A DNA stretch of 64,000 bases from Glycomyces xiaoerkulensis. GTDB taxonomy: Bacteria > Actinomycetota > Actinomycetes > Mycobacteriales > Micromonosporaceae. The stretch spans positions 1-64,000 of the forward strand of contig NZ_PGGV01000029.1 in NCBI RefSeq assembly GCF_002798405.1, read 5' to 3'. Below the pieces are notes generated by a model, which had not been told where the DNA came from, searched no databases, and saw nothing but the letters and a program-made list of their open reading frames with translations. Positions 12,170-22,167 of the stretch are shown piece after piece (the stretch's first letter is position 1; each line of letters opens with the position of its first letter). A program made the position numbers and the translations under genes.

Positions 12170-12201
12170 ATCCTATAGGATATAGGATATTTCCTATAGG
12201 A
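12170..12201 (+). promoter_or_regulatory. palindromic TCCTATAGGA repeat cluster upstream of lepA
   Basis: An AT-rich cluster in the GC-rich rpsT-lepA divergent region (11931-12340). The 12-bp palindrome ATCCTATAGGAT at 12170-12181 is followed by a partial copy (ATATAGGATAT) and by a second TCCTATAGGA at 12192-12201. The two centres are 21 bp apart, about two helical turns. This is the arrangement expected for a cooperative dimeric repressor or activator; the regulator is unknown. Confidence 0.5.
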
Positions 12202-12340
12202 TCGGGCCCGGGCCGTGGTGGGCGGCGTGTCCGCTCGGTGCCTCGGGTCAGCCGCGAATCGTAAGGCAGAATTGGTGCGCCCACCTAGACGAGCCGTGCC
12301 GAGTCGCGGCCCGCTAGCCTCGCCGAGAAGGAAGGCCAAC

Positions 12341-14173
12341 GTGACGAACGCGCCAGGTTCGACCGCTCCGGCTGCGATCCGGAACTTCTGCATCATCGCG
12401 CACATCGACCACGGCAAGTCGACCCTGGCCGACCGCATGCTGCAGATCACCGAGGTCGTCGAGACCCGGAAGATGCGCGAGCAGTACCTCGACCGCATGG
12501 ACATCGAGCGCGAGCGCGGCATCACCGTCAAGTCGCAGGCCGTCCGCATGCCCTGGAGGACCCGCTCCGGCGACGCCGAGGGCGACCGGTTCGTCCTCAA
12601 CATGATCGACACTCCCGGCCACGTGGACTTCACCTACGAGGTCTCGCGGTCGCTCGCCGCCTGCGAGGGTGCGATCCTCCTGGTCGACGCCGCCCAGGGC
12701 ATCGAGGCGCAGACTCTCGCGAACCTCTACCTGGCCATGGGCAACGACCTCACGATCATCCCGGTGCTCAACAAGATCGACCTGCCCTCGGCCGATCCCG
12801 ACCGCTATGCCGAGGAGCTCGCCCACCTGATCGGCTGCGAGCCCGAGGACGTCTTCCGCGTCTCGGGCAAGACCGGCGAGGGCGTCATCGAGCTGCTCGA
12901 CGCCATCGTCGAACAGGTCCCGCCCCCGAGCGGCGAGGCCGACGCCCCGCCCCGGGCGATGATCTTCGACTCCGTCTACGACACCTACCGCGGCGTGATC
13001 ACCTACATCCGAGTCGTCGACGGCAGGCTCAAGGCCCGCGACCGCATCCGCATGATGTCGACCCGGGCCGACCACGAGCTGCTCGAGATCGGCGTCATCA
13101 GCCCCGAGCCGCAGGTCGCCCAGGCCCTCGGCGTGGGCGAGGTCGGCTACCTCATCACCGGCGTGAAGGACGTGCGCCAATCGAAGGTCGGCGACACCGT
13201 CACCGACGAGCGCAAGCCCGCGGCCGCGGCGCTGCCCGGCTACACCGAACCCAAGCCGATGGTGTTCTCCGGTCTGTACCCGATCGACGGCTCGGACTAC
13301 GGGAACCTGCGCGAAGCGCTCGACAAGCTCCAGCTCAACGACGCCTCCCTGCAGTTCGAACCCGAGACGTCGGCGGCGCTCGGCTTCGGCTTCCGCGTCG
13401 GCTTCCTCGGGCTGCTGCACCTGGAGATCATCCGTGCGCGACTCGAGCGCGAGTTCAATCTCGACCTCATCTCCACCGCTCCCAACGTGGTCTACCAGGT
13501 GACCATGGAGGACGGCGAGCAGGTGGAGGTCACCAACCCTTCGGAGTTCCCCGAGGGCAAGATCGCCGCCATCACCGAGCCGGTGGTCAAGGCCACCGTG
13601 CTCACCCCGACCGACTGCATCGGACCGGTCATGGACCTGTGCCAGTCGCGGCGCGGCGTCCAGGAGGGCATGGACTACCTGTCGACCGGCCGGGTGGAGA
13701 TCCGCTACACGCTGCCGCTGGCCGAGATCGTGTTCGACTTCTTCGACCAGCTCAAGTCCCGCACCAAGGGCTACGCCTCGCTCGATTACGAGATCGAGGG
13801 CTCCCAGGAGGCCGCACTGGTCAAGGTCGACATCCTCCTCCAGGGAGAGCGGGTCGACGCCTTCGCCGCGATCGTCCACAAGGACCAGGCTTACGCCTAC
13901 GGAGTGAAGCTCGCCCAGCGGCTGAAGAAGCTGATCCCGCGCCAGCAGTTCGAGGTGCCGATCCAGGCCGCGATCGGATCGCGGATCATCGCCCGCGAGA
14001 ACATCCGCGCGATGCGCAAGGACGTCCTCGCCAAGTGCTACGGCGGCGACATCACCCGCAAGCGCAAGCTGCTCGAGAAGCAGAAGGAGGGCAAGAAGCG
14101 GATGAAGACCGTCGGGCGGGTCGACGTCCCGCAGGACGCCTTCATCGCCGCCCTGCGCAGCGACGAGAACTGA
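12341..14173 (+). CDS. lepA: elongation factor 4 (LepA)
   Basis: A ribosome-associated GTPase that can back-translocate the ribosome. 610 residues. The G1 motif AHIDHGKST is followed by [11 protein letters not shown]3 DTPGHVDF and G4 NKIDLP, then domains II-IV and the LepA-specific C-terminus ([22 protein letters not shown], listed only as its location near residues 540-560; GKKRMKTVG follows). GTG 12341 has GAAGGAAGG upstream; the frame is open further but lacks family similarity. Confidence 0.97.
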   Translation: MTNAPGSTAPAAIRNFCIIAHIDHGKSTLADRMLQITEVVETRKMREQYLDRMDIERERGITVKSQAVRMPWRTRSGDAEGDRFVLNMIDTPGHVDFTYEVSRSLAACEGAILLVDAAQGIEAQTLANLYLAMGNDLTIIPVLNKIDLPSADPDRYAEELAHLIGCEPEDVFRVSGKTGEGVIELLDAIVEQVPPPSGEADAPPRAMIFDSVYDTYRGVITYIRVVDGRLKARDRIRMMSTRADHELLEIGVISPEPQVAQALGVGEVGYLITGVKDVRQSKVGDTVTDERKPAAAALPGYTEPKPMVFSGLYPIDGSDYGNLREALDKLQLNDASLQFEPETSAALGFGFRVGFLGLLHLEIIRARLEREFNLDLISTAPNVVYQVTMEDGEQVEVTNPSEFPEGKIAAITEPVVKATVLTPTDCIGPVMDLCQSRRGVQEGMDYLSTGRVEIRYTLPLAEIVFDFFDQLKSRTKGYASLDYEIEGSQEAALVKVDILLQGERVDAFAAIVHKDQAYAYGVKLAQRLKKLIPRQQFEVPIQAAIGSRIIARENIRAMRKDVLAKCYGGDITRKRKLLEKQKEGKKRMKTVGRVDVPQDAFIAALRSDEN

Positions 14174-14191
14174 GACTCCGCCAGAGACGAG

Positions 14192-14221
14192 GACGGGCGC
14201 CGGAGTAATCCGGCGCCCGTC
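14192..14221 (+). terminator. intrinsic hairpin after lepA
   Basis: A perfect 12-bp stem GACGGGCGCCGG / CCGGCGCCCGTC with a 6-nt loop and no long T-tract. It lies between convergent lepA and the next minus-strand gene and probably serves both. Confidence 0.75.
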
Positions 14222-14231
14222 GCTGTTTCGG

Positions 14232-14975
14232 TTACTGCTGCGGAGGAGGCGGAGGTTGCTGGGGCGGCTGCTGCTGTTGCGGCGGCGGCGCTCCCTGACC
14301 CGGGGCGGGCGGCTGCTGAGGGTAGCCGCCCTGCGGTGGCGGCTGCTGCTGGTATCCGCCCGGCGCGGGTTGCTGCTGCGGGTATCCGGGAGCCTGCGGC
14401 TGCCCCGGCGCGCCCTGCGGCGGCGCCGGCGGGCGCTTGGGCAGATTCCCCTGCTTCGACAGCAGCCACTGGTGCACCTCGGGCTGGAACACCAGGTAGA
14501 ACGCCGCTCCGACTGCCGCGAGCCGGGCGAGCCCGAGCAGGGCGGTGAGGGCGGCGTACCAGCCCACGCCCCAGCCGCCGAAGAGGCCGAAGAGCGAGAA
14601 GAACCCGAGGATGCCGAAGCCGATCAGCAGCGGCGTGCGCGGGTCGGCCGCTCCGAACGCGCCCAGTCGCTCCTTGACGATGAACCAGACGATGACGATC
14701 GAGAGGCTGTAGAAGACCAGGCCGACGATGCCGCCGGCCAGCACGAAGCCGCCGAGGAACGGCACCGCGATGAGGGCGATGATGGAGAACAGCAGCATCA
14801 GCACCGATGCCGCCATGTAGCCCCACAGGGCCTGGGTCAGCCAGTTGACCTTCTGCGGGCGGTGCGGGTTGGGCTTGACGCCCCACTCGCTGAGCGGGTC
14901 GCCCCCACTGGGCGATTGGGGGCCGGGGCCTTGGCCGGGCGATTCCGGTCCGGCCGGTTGAGGCGGATAGGTCAT
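14232..14975 (-). CDS. membrane protein with Pro/Gln-rich C-terminal tail
   Basis: 247 residues. A Pro/Gly-rich N-terminal 40 residues precede about four membrane segments (from MAASVLMLLFSIIALIAVPF through LARLAAVGAAFYLVF). The final 65 residues are almost entirely Pro, Gln, Gly and Tyr, with PQGGYPQQ-like repeats. Such tails are common in actinobacterial membrane proteins near lepA and may interact with cytoskeletal or WW/SH3-like partners, but no function is known. The gene is convergent with lepA. Confidence 0.75.
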   Translation of the reverse strand: MTYPPQPAGPESPGQGPGPQSPSGGDPLSEWGVKPNPHRPQKVNWLTQALWGYMAASVLMLLFSIIALIAVPFLGGFVLAGGIVGLVFYSLSIVIVWFIVKERLGAFGAADPRTPLLIGFGILGFFSLFGLFGGWGVGWYAALTALLGLARLAAVGAAFYLVFQPEVHQWLLSKQGNLPKRPPAPPQGAPGQPQAPGYPQQQPAPGGYQQQPPPQGGYPQQPPAPGQGAPPPQQQQPPQQPPPPPQQ

Positions 14976-15154
14976 TGCAGTTTTCTCCGGGGGGTTGGAG
15001 GGTCTATTACCGTGCTCACTCTACCGTCTCCGCGCCGCGCTCGCCTGACCCGTAAATGGGCTACTGCCTTGGGAGATGCCGCAATTCGTGGCAATTGTGC
15101 GGCATTGGAGAGACATGATCCCCCGGCCGTCCGGGGCCCCGGGGGCGGCTTCGA

Positions 15155-16000
15155 TCACTCCGGGGAGTTCAGCGTAATGGTGACAATGGACTCATCGAAG
15201 TTTGCGGCCTCGGTCACTTCGAGATCGGGAACGATCCAGCCTTCGTCGCCCGGCTGCCAATGCCGTCCGCCGTAGGCGACCGAGGCGAAGTCGTACTCGT
15301 GCGATTTGGCGACCGCCCATGAGGCGCGGTTCCAGCCGCCGGCCCGGTCCTCGGAGGCGATCGCCACGACCGGTCCATCCACATCGGCCACCTCCGCGCC
15401 CCACTGCTCGGCGAAGTCCGCCGCCAGGGCCTGGGCGTCGAGCGACCGCTCCCGCGAGTCGGGCACCATGCACGACACCCCGCTCCGCTGGCCGCCGGCG
15501 AGCGCGGCCGCCACGGCGAACGCGTCGTCCTCCCACTGGTGGTAGAGGTCGGGGTGGGCGCTCACCTGCACCGCCTGCGCGGCGTCGCCGATCGCCATCT
15601 CCTCCCAGCCGTCGATGCGGCGCAGCTTCTCGTAGAACTTGAACGACGAGTAGACCGGGTCGAGCACCTCTTCCTCGGTGCCCCAGCCGGCGCTGGGCCG
15701 CTGCTGGAATAGGCCGAGCGAATCGCGGTCCCCGTAATCCACATTGACCAGACCGGACTCCTGGAACGCGGTGGCGATCGCCACCGCCACCGCCCGCTCG
15801 CTCATGCCGTCGCGCTGGCCGACCGCCGCGATCGTGGCCGCGTTGTGGGTCTGCTCGGAGGTCAGATGCAGCGGCTCGGCACCGTCCCCGATGTGGCAAC
15901 CGGTCGGCTCGGGGGAGAGGGCGTCTTTGACGTCGTCGGTGCAGCCGGCGGTGAGGCCGACCGCGAGCGTGAGGACGAAGAGTGCTCGCAGCGGTCGCAA
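15155..16000 (-). CDS. putative lipoprotein of the lytic transglycosylase-like type
   Basis: 281 residues. The signal peptide has lipobox LTAGC with the Cys at about residue 20. The central region ATIAAVGQRDGMSERAVAVAIATAFQESGL, described here by its ends only, reads as a lysozyme-like fold with a candidate catalytic Glu in FQESGL and the frequent actinobacterial block DSLGLFQQRPSAGWGT. The family is often mislabelled as a heavy metal transporter. It probably acts on peptidoglycan outside the membrane; this is inferred from the motif. The 179-nt upstream gap holds an imperfect palindrome at 15076-15105. Confidence 0.75.
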   Translation of the reverse strand: MRPLRALFVLTLAVGLTAGCTDDVKDALSPEPTGCHIGDGAEPLHLTSEQTHNAATIAAVGQRDGMSERAVAVAIATAFQESGLVNVDYGDRDSLGLFQQRPSAGWGTEEEVLDPVYSSFKFYEKLRRIDGWEEMAIGDAAQAVQVSAHPDLYHQWEDDAFAVAAALAGGQRSGVSCMVPDSRERSLDAQALAADFAEQWGAEVADVDGPVVAIASEDRAGGWNRASWAVAKSHEYDFASVAYGGRHWQPGDEGWIVPDLEVTEAANFDESIVTITLNSPE

Positions 16001-16026
16001 CGTGACTCCGATCGGATCGGGGCTGC

Positions 16027-16788
16027 CTAATCTACCCAGTGGGGTGAGTCCTTCTCAAGGAAGGACTGGACGCCTTCGCGGCCCTCGGGAGCGAAGAAGT
16101 ACCGGGCCGTGGTCGCGGCCGCCTCCTTGAGCCGCCGCCGCAGCCCCGGATCGCCGGTCAGCTCCTTGACCCCGGCCAGCGCCGAGGGCCCGCCCCGCTT
16201 GAGCCGCCCGACCGCCCGCTCGGTCTCGGCGGCCGCGTCCTCGGCGACGGCGTCGGCCAGTCCCCAGGCCGCCGCCTCCTCGGCGCCGAAGGTCCGCCCG
16301 GTCAGGAACAGCTCGCCCATGCGGGCCGGGCTGAGGCGGCGGGCCACCACCGGCGCGATCACCGCCGGGACCACGCCGAGGCGCACCTCGCTGAACGCCA
16401 GGGTCGTGCCGGTGCGGCAGATGGCGAGGTCGGCGGCGGCCAGCAGCCCGAGCCCGCCCCCGCGGACGGCGCCGCCGGCGACGGCCACGATCGGCTTCGG
16501 CGCCTCGGCCATGTCGGCGAGCGCCTCGGCGAGGCGGGTGGCCGGCAGGTCGGCGGCGCCGGTGGCCGCGGCCGACTCGGTCAGGTCGGCCCCGGAGCAG
16601 AACACCGGGCCGGCGTGGTCGAGGACGACGACTCGGACCGACTCGTCGGCGGTGGCCCTGACCAGCGATTCCCGCAGGCGCGCGATCAGCGCGGTCGACA
16701 GGGCGTTGCGGCGGTCGGGCTCGTTGAGGGTAATGGTCGCCACCCCGCGGTCGGCGCGGTAGGCGATCGGTGCGTCGGTGGGTTCCAC
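16027..16788 (-). CDS. enoyl-CoA hydratase/isomerase family protein
   Basis: 253 residues of the crotonase fold. NEPDRRNALS, VLDHAGPVFCSGADLTE (oxyanion-hole region) and GGAVRGGGLGLLAAADLAI are present, as is AEEAAAWGLADAV. The usual catalytic Glu pair of true hydratases is not clearly conserved (RLGVVPAV region), so the exact reaction is open. GTG 16788 lies only 18 nt from the divergent hemW start, so the two promoters must overlap the opposing genes. Confidence 0.87.
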   Translation of the reverse strand: MEPTDAPIAYRADRGVATITLNEPDRRNALSTALIARLRESLVRATADESVRVVVLDHAGPVFCSGADLTESAAATGAADLPATRLAEALADMAEAPKPIVAVAGGAVRGGGLGLLAAADLAICRTGTTLAFSEVRLGVVPAVIAPVVARRLSPARMGELFLTGRTFGAEEAAAWGLADAVAEDAAAETERAVGRLKRGGPSALAGVKELTGDPGLRRRLKEAAATTARYFFAPEGREGVQSFLEKDSPHWVD

Positions 16789-16806
16789 GCCAGTACCGTA
16801 GACCGC

Positions 16807-17982
16807 GTGTCCGCTGAAGTGGTAGCCGCCGCCGCGAAGTCGCCCGAGACCGGTCGGCGCGGGTTCGGGATCTACGTCCATGTGCCTTTCTGCGTCTCCC
16901 GTTGCGGCTATTGCGACTTCAACACCTATACGGCCGCCGAGCTCGGCGCGGGCGTCTCCCGCGAGACCTACGCCGGGCTGGTGCGCGCCGAGATCGGCCG
17001 GGCCGCGGCGCTGTTCGGGTCCGTGCCGCGGGTCGACACCGTGTTCTTCGGCGGCGGCACCCCCACGCTGCTGCCGGCCGCCGATCTGGCCGCGGTCCTG
17101 GCCGAGATCGACGACCGATTCGGGCTCGCCGACGGTGCCGAGGTGACCGCCGAGGCCAACCCCGAGTCGGTGGACGCCGGGTACCTCGCCGAACTGCGCG
17201 CGGGCGGCTTCACCCGCCTGTCGATCGGCATGCAGTCGACCGCCCCGCACGTCCTGCGCGTCCTCGACCGCGAGCATTCCCCGGCCAAGGCCCTGGCCGC
17301 CGTCGAGCACGCCCGCAACGCCGGTTTCGAGCACGTCAGTCTCGACCTGATCTACGGCACCCCCGGCGAGACCGCCGCCGACTTCGCCGCGAGTCTGGCC
17401 GCCGCGGTCGACTCCGGGGTCGACCACGTCTCGGCCTACTCGCTGATCGTCGAGGAGGGCACCGCGCTGGCCCGCCGCATCCGCTCCGGCCGGGTCCCGC
17501 GGCCCTCCGACGACGTCGCCGCCGACCGGTACCTGGCCGCCGAGGCCGCGCTCGGCGAGGCCGGCTTCTCCTGGTACGAGGTCTCCAACTGGGCCCGTTC
17601 GCCGGAGGCGCGCTGCCGCCACAACCTCCTGTACTGGGACGGCGGCCACTGGTGGGGGGCGGGCCCCGGCGCCCACTCCCACCTGCCCGGGCTGCGCTGG
17701 TGGAACCACAAGCACCCCTCGACCTATGCGACCGCGCTGGCCGGCGGCCTGCCGCTCGCCGAGCACGAGGAGCTCTCGGACGAGGACCGGTACTTGGAAA
17801 GCGTGATGCTCCTGACTCGCCTCGAACAAGGTCTCCCGGTATCGTGGCTGCGTGCGAACGGTTTGGCAGCCGCGCAGCAGGTGGTCGCCGATGGCCTGGC
17901 CCTCCTCGAGGGCGGGCGCCTTCGCCTCACCCTTCGAGGACGCCTGCTCGCCGATGCGGTAGTGAGGGATCTCACGGCCTGA
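16807..17982 (+). CDS. hemW: radical SAM protein HemW (heme chaperone)
   Basis: 391 residues. The HemW-type cluster motif CVSRCGYC (Cys 29, 33 and 36) follows YVHVPF, and the next residues are DFNTY. FFGGGTPTLL, EANPES and SIGMQS are standard. The C-terminal winged-helix domain is present. HemW resembles coproporphyrinogen III oxidase HemN but binds and delivers heme. It lies between lepA and hrcA, as in most Gram-positives. The GTG 16807 start gives a short 20-residue leader before the domain. Confidence 0.93.
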   Translation: MSAEVVAAAAKSPETGRRGFGIYVHVPFCVSRCGYCDFNTYTAAELGAGVSRETYAGLVRAEIGRAAALFGSVPRVDTVFFGGGTPTLLPAADLAAVLAEIDDRFGLADGAEVTAEANPESVDAGYLAELRAGGFTRLSIGMQSTAPHVLRVLDREHSPAKALAAVEHARNAGFEHVSLDLIYGTPGETAADFAASLAAAVDSGVDHVSAYSLIVEEGTALARRIRSGRVPRPSDDVAADRYLAAEAALGEAGFSWYEVSNWARSPEARCRHNLLYWDGGHWWGAGPGAHSHLPGLRWWNHKHPSTYATALAGGLPLAEHEELSDEDRYLESVMLLTRLEQGLPVSWLRANGLAAAQQVVADGLALLEGGRLRLTLRGRLLADAVVRDLTA

Positions 17983-18024
17983 TCGGCGCCCCCCGACAAT
18001 CCCCCCAATACTCCGGAGCCATCG

Positions 18025-19170
18025 ATGCACCACTCACTCCAGTCCTCCGCCGTGCGCCGCCGCGGCCTCCTCACCGGGGCGCTCGCCGGCGTCGCCGGGG
18101 TCGCGGCCTGCTCGGACGAGGAGGAACCGCCGCCGGTGGACGAGGGCGGCGTCGGCGCGGCCGAGGAGACCACCCCGTCCGAGTCGCCCTCGCCCGAGCC
18201 GCCCCAGCCGCTCACCATCACCCACGTCGGCGACACGTTCCCCGGCTCCCACCCCAACCGGCTGCCCTCCGACGGCGGCGCGAGCTTCTTCGAGGGCGTG
18301 GCCGACGAGCTCAGCGGCGACGTCGTCATCGCCAACATGGAGGGCGCCCTGTCGACCCTGGAGTTCGACAAGTGCGGCGGCGGCTCGTGCACCTACTTCC
18401 GGCTCCCCGGCGAGTACGCCGGGGTCTTCGCCGAGGCCGGCATCGACGTGCTCAACATCGCCAACAACCACGGATGGGACGCCGGACCCGACGGCGCCGC
18501 CCAGACCGTCGAGGCGGTGAACGGCGCCGGCATGGAGCTGGCCGGCATGAAGGACGAGGTCGTCACCGTGGAGGCCCGGGAGCTGACGGTCGCGGTGGTC
18601 GGCTTCGCGCCCTACTACTTCTACACCGACGTGCGGGACCTGGACGCGGTCGCCGCGCTGGTCTCGGCCGCCAAGTCCAGCGCCGACCTGGTGGTGGCCA
18701 CCGCCCACCTCGGCGCCGAGGGCACCGACCAGCGCCACGTGCCCGAGGGGGTCGAGAACTACCTGGGCGAGAACCGCGGCGACACCCGTGCGTTCTGCCA
18801 CACCTGCGTCGACTCCGGGGCCGACCTCGTCGTCGGCCACGGCCCGCACGTGCTGCGCGGCATGGAGCTGTACAACGACAAGCTCATCGCCTATTCGCTG
18901 GGCAACTTCGGCGGCGGGCAGAACCTGTTCTCCATCGACGGGCACCTGGGCATCTCCGGCATCCTCAAGGTCGACCTGCTCGAAGACGGCACGCTCACCG
19001 GCGGGCGGATCGTCCCCAGCCGGATGGACGACCGCGGTTACCCTCAACTGGACGCCGACGGGGCGGCGATCGACTCGCTCAACGAGCTGGCCGCCGACTT
19101 CGGCGAGGCCGGCGTCACCGTCGACGGCGACGGCGCGCTCGTCCTCCCGGACGTCCGAGGCGGCGCCTAG
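18025..19170 (+). CDS. CapA-like metallophosphatase, Tat lipoprotein
   Basis: 381 residues. The twin-arginine signal (VRRRGLLTG) ends in a lipobox-like VAAC, so it is exported folded and likely lipid-anchored. The CapA/PgsA fold is shown by THVGDTFPGSHPN, IANMEGAL, LNIANNHGWDAG and VVGHGPHVLRGME with the following AYSLGNFGGG. Homologues are linked to poly-gamma-glutamate or capsule export, but no capB or capC lies nearby, so the substrate is unknown. ATG 18025 lies 42 nt after hemW. Confidence 0.87.
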   Translation: MHHSLQSSAVRRRGLLTGALAGVAGVAACSDEEEPPPVDEGGVGAAEETTPSESPSPEPPQPLTITHVGDTFPGSHPNRLPSDGGASFFEGVADELSGDVVIANMEGALSTLEFDKCGGGSCTYFRLPGEYAGVFAEAGIDVLNIANNHGWDAGPDGAAQTVEAVNGAGMELAGMKDEVVTVEARELTVAVVGFAPYYFYTDVRDLDAVAALVSAAKSSADLVVATAHLGAEGTDQRHVPEGVENYLGENRGDTRAFCHTCVDSGADLVVGHGPHVLRGMELYNDKLIAYSLGNFGGGQNLFSIDGHLGISGILKVDLLEDGTLTGGRIVPSRMDDRGYPQLDADGAAIDSLNELAADFGEAGVTVDGDGALVLPDVRGGA

Positions 19171-19171
19171 A

Positions 19172-19198
19172 CTGGCACTCTGAGGCAGGGAGTGCCAA
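19172..19198 (+). promoter_or_regulatory. CIRCE operator
   Basis: CTGGCACTC - 9 nt - GAGTGCCAA: perfect eight-base arms in the classic CIRCE geometry (consensus TTAGCACTC-N9-GAGTGCTAA). It lies 54 nt before hrcA, so HrcA is predicted to repress its own operon. Confidence 0.93.
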
Positions 19199-19251
19199 AC
19201 TTGAGTCCGGTCGGATAAGGGCAAGCGCGACAGCGAAGGGACGTGGCCGCG

Positions 19252-20268
19252 ATGGACGATCGCAAGCTCGAAGTGCTGCGTGCCATCGTCGAGGACTACG
19301 TCGCCACCCAGGAGCCGGTGGGGTCGAAGGTGGTGGCCCAGCGCCACGGCCTCGGTGTGTCCGCGGCGACCGTCCGCAACGACATGGCCTACCTCGAGGA
19401 ATCCGGCTACATCCACCAGCCGCACACCTCGGCGGGCCGCATCCCCACCGACAAGGGCTACCGCCTGTTCGTCGACCGGCTCGGCAAGATCAAGCCGCTC
19501 TCGACCGCCGAGCGGCGCGCGGTCCACCGCTTCCTGGCCGAGGCGCTCGACCTCGACGACGTCGTCACCCGCACCGTGCGGCTGCTCTCGCAGCTCACCC
19601 ACCAGGTCGCGGTCGTCCAGTACCCGAGCCTCAACCGCTCGACCGTGCGCCACCTGGAGCTGGTCTCCTTGGGGCCGGGCCGGCTCATGCTGGTCATGAT
19701 CACCGACACCGGCCGGGTCGAGCAGCGCCAGTTCGAGCTGTCGACCGACCTGTCCGAGGACGACATCCTGGATCTGCGCAAGCTCATCAACGAGCAGCTC
19801 CAGGGCAAGCCGCTCACCGACGCCCCCGGCATCATCGCCGACCTGTCCGACCTGGCCCGGCCGGAGCTCGGCACCGCCGTCGCCGAACTGGCGCGCGTCC
19901 TGCTCGAGACCGTGGTCGTCCGGGCCGAGGACCGAATCGCCGTGGCCGGTGCGGCCAACCTCACCCGCCACGCCGCCTATTTCTCCGGATCGCTCCGTTC
20001 GATCCTCGAGGCGCTGGAGGAGGAGGTCGTGCTCATGCAGTTGCTGGGCCGGGCCGACACCGGTCCGCTGCTGACCGTCCGCATCGGCGACGAGAACGAG
20101 ATGGACGACTTCCGCGAGACCGCCGTGGTCACCGCCGGGTACGGGCCCGGAGCGGTGGTCGGGCACATGGGCGTGCTGGGACCGACCCGCATGGACTACC
20201 CGGGCACCATCGCCGCCGTCCGCGCGGTGGCCCGGTACGTCTCCGAAATTCTGGAACAGAACCGCTGA
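19252..20268 (+). CDS. hrcA: heat-inducible transcription repressor HrcA
   Basis: Binds CIRCE and represses chaperone genes. 338 residues. The N-terminal winged helix [20 protein letters not shown] leads to the recognition region [14 protein letters not shown] and [14 protein letters not shown]; a GAF-like central domain follows. ATG 19252 is preferred over GTG 19243, which lies very near AAGGG. CIRCE lies directly upstream. It is followed after about 20 nt by dnaJ. Confidence 0.95.
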   Translation: MDDRKLEVLRAIVEDYVATQEPVGSKVVAQRHGLGVSAATVRNDMAYLEESGYIHQPHTSAGRIPTDKGYRLFVDRLGKIKPLSTAERRAVHRFLAEALDLDDVVTRTVRLLSQLTHQVAVVQYPSLNRSTVRHLELVSLGPGRLMLVMITDTGRVEQRQFELSTDLSEDDILDLRKLINEQLQGKPLTDAPGIIADLSDLARPELGTAVAELARVLLETVVVRAEDRIAVAGAANLTRHAAYFSGSLRSILEALEEEVVLMQLLGRADTGPLLTVRIGDENEMDDFRETAVVTAGYGPGAVVGHMGVLGPTRMDYPGTIAAVRAVARYVSEILEQNR

Positions 20269-20289
20269 CAAGGGACTATGAGAGCGCAC

Positions 20290-21432
20290 GTGGCTAAGGA
20301 CTACTACGGGATCCTCGGTGTCGACAAGAACGCCGACGAGGACGAGCTCAAGAAGGCGTACCGGAAACTGGCGCGCAAGTACCACCCGGACGTCAGCGAC
20401 GAACCCGATGCCGAAGAGAAGCTCCAGGACATCAACGCCGCGTTCGAGGTCCTGATGGATCCGCAGAAGCGCGCGATCGTCGACTCCGGCGGCGACCCCT
20501 ACGATCGCGCCGCCGCCGGGGGCGGGGCCGGGCCCGGCGGCCCGTTCATGGGCTTCGAGGACATCATGGACGCCTTCTTCGGCGGCTCCATGGGCGGCTT
20601 CGGCAGGCGCGGCCCGCGCTCGCGGCGCCGCCCCGGCTCGGACGCGCTCCTGCGCCTCGACCTCGACCTCGAACAGGTCGCCTTCGGCACCGAGTCGACC
20701 CTGACGGTCGACACCGCGGTGGTGTGCGACGAATGCGACGGCGCCTGCACCGAGGGCGATGAGACCCCGAGCACCTGCACCACCTGCGGCGGCTCCGGCG
20801 AGGTCCAGGTCGTGCAGCGCACGATCCTCGGCCAGGTCCGCACCGCCCGCCCCTGCTCGGCCTGCTCGGGCTACGGCACGGTCATCACCGACCCGTGCCG
20901 CAAGTGCGGCGGGGAGGGCCGCGTCCGCTCGCGGCGGCGGATCACCGTGAAGGTCCCGCCGGGCGTCGAGGACGGGATGCGCATCCGCCTCTCCGGCGAA
21001 GGCGAGGTGGGGCCCGGCGGCGGCCCGGCCGGCGACCTGTACGTGGAGGTCCACGAGAAGCCCCACGAGGTCTTCACCCGCGACGGCGCCGACCTGCACT
21101 GCCGGGTCCGGGTGCCGATGACGCAGGCGGCCCTGGGCACCAAGCTGAACGTCCACACCCTCGACGACCAGGTCGAGATCGAGGTCGCGCCGGGCACCCA
21201 GCCGGGCACGATCAAGAAGGTCCGCGGCGCCGGCGTGCCGAAGCTGCGCGGCGGCGGCGCCCGCGGCGACCTGTACGTCGACCTCGACGTGCGCACGCCG
21301 ACCAAGCTCGACACCGAGCAGGAGGAGCTGCTGCACAAGCTGGCGACCCTCCGCGACGAGGAGATCAAGGAAGTGAAGACCGGCTCCGGCTTCTTCTCGA
21401 AGATGAGAGACGCTTTCAACGGCCACGCCTAG
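20290..21432 (+). CDS. dnaJ: chaperone protein DnaJ
   Basis: A DnaK co-chaperone. 380 residues: the J domain starts KDYYGILGV and contains YHPD (the HPD tripeptide); a Gly-rich region follows; then the zinc region with four Cys motifs (CDECDGA, CTTCGGSG, CSACSGYG, CRKCGGEG). The first is degenerate because its last Gly is replaced (CDGACTEG). C-terminal substrate-binding domains follow. GTG 20290 is the family start; ATG 20278 is an alternative. Probably the second DnaJ of the cell, co-transcribed with hrcA and under CIRCE. Confidence 0.94.
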   Translation: MAKDYYGILGVDKNADEDELKKAYRKLARKYHPDVSDEPDAEEKLQDINAAFEVLMDPQKRAIVDSGGDPYDRAAAGGGAGPGGPFMGFEDIMDAFFGGSMGGFGRRGPRSRRRPGSDALLRLDLDLEQVAFGTESTLTVDTAVVCDECDGACTEGDETPSTCTTCGGSGEVQVVQRTILGQVRTARPCSACSGYGTVITDPCRKCGGEGRVRSRRRITVKVPPGVEDGMRIRLSGEGEVGPGGGPAGDLYVEVHEKPHEVFTRDGADLHCRVRVPMTQAALGTKLNVHTLDDQVEIEVAPGTQPGTIKKVRGAGVPKLRGGGARGDLYVDLDVRTPTKLDTEQEELLHKLATLRDEEIKEVKTGSGFFSKMRDAFNGHA

Positions 21433-22155
21433 ATGGATCCGGTCTTCCTGGTCGAGGCGCTGCCCGACGGCGCCTCGACCGTCCTCGACGGCCCCGAGGG
21501 GCACCACGCCGCCGACGTGCAGCGGCTCCGGCCCGACGAGCGCCTGACCCTGACCGACGGCTCCGGCGCGCTCGCGCGGGCGCGGGTGACCGGGGCCGAA
21601 CGCGGGCGCCTCCACCTGGAGATCCTCGAGCGCCGGACCGTCCCCGAGCCCGACCCGAAGCTCACCGTCGTGCAGGCGCTCCCCAAGGGAGACCGCGGCG
21701 AACTGGCCGTCCAGATGCTCACCGAGACCGGCGCCGACGAGGTCGTGCCCTGGGCCGCCGCCCGGTCGATCACCCAGTGGAAGGGTCCGCGCGGCGACAA
21801 GGCCCGCGCCAAATGGGCCGCCGCCGCCCGCGAGGCCACCAAGCAGGCCCGCCGCGCCCACCTGGCCCGCGTCGCCGAACTCCACACCACCAAGCGGCTC
21901 CTCGACCGCCTGCGGCCAGCCGCCCAGGTCCTGGTCCTCCACGAGACCGCCGCGCAGCCGCTGTCCCAGGTCGACCCGGCCGCCTCCGGCGAGATCGCGC
22001 TCGTGGTCGGACCCGAGGGCGGCATCGGCCCCGGCGAGCTCGACGCCCTCGCCGAGTTCGGCCCTCGCGTGCGGCTCGGCCCGACCGTCCTGCGCACCTC
22101 CACCGCCGGGCCCGCCGCCCTGGCGGTCCTCCAAGCCCGCCTCGGCCGCTGGTAA
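21433..22155 (+). CDS. rsmE: 16S rRNA (uracil1498-N3)-methyltransferase
   Basis: Methylates U1498 of 16S rRNA. 240 residues in the SPOUT fold. GPEGHHAADVQRLRP is the N-terminal PUA-like motif; ALPKGDRGELAVQMLTETG, VGPEGGIGPGEL and LGPTVLRTSTAGPAAL form the knot and SAM site. The ATG directly follows the dnaJ stop with no gap, so it is coupled in the hrcA-dnaJ-rsmE operon. Confidence 0.95.
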   Translation: MDPVFLVEALPDGASTVLDGPEGHHAADVQRLRPDERLTLTDGSGALARARVTGAERGRLHLEILERRTVPEPDPKLTVVQALPKGDRGELAVQMLTETGADEVVPWAAARSITQWKGPRGDKARAKWAAAAREATKQARRAHLARVAELHTTKRLLDRLRPAAQVLVLHETAAQPLSQVDPAASGEIALVVGPEGGIGPGELDALAEFGPRVRLGPTVLRTSTAGPAALAVLQARLGRW

Positions 22156-22167
22156 TAAGATCGCGCA

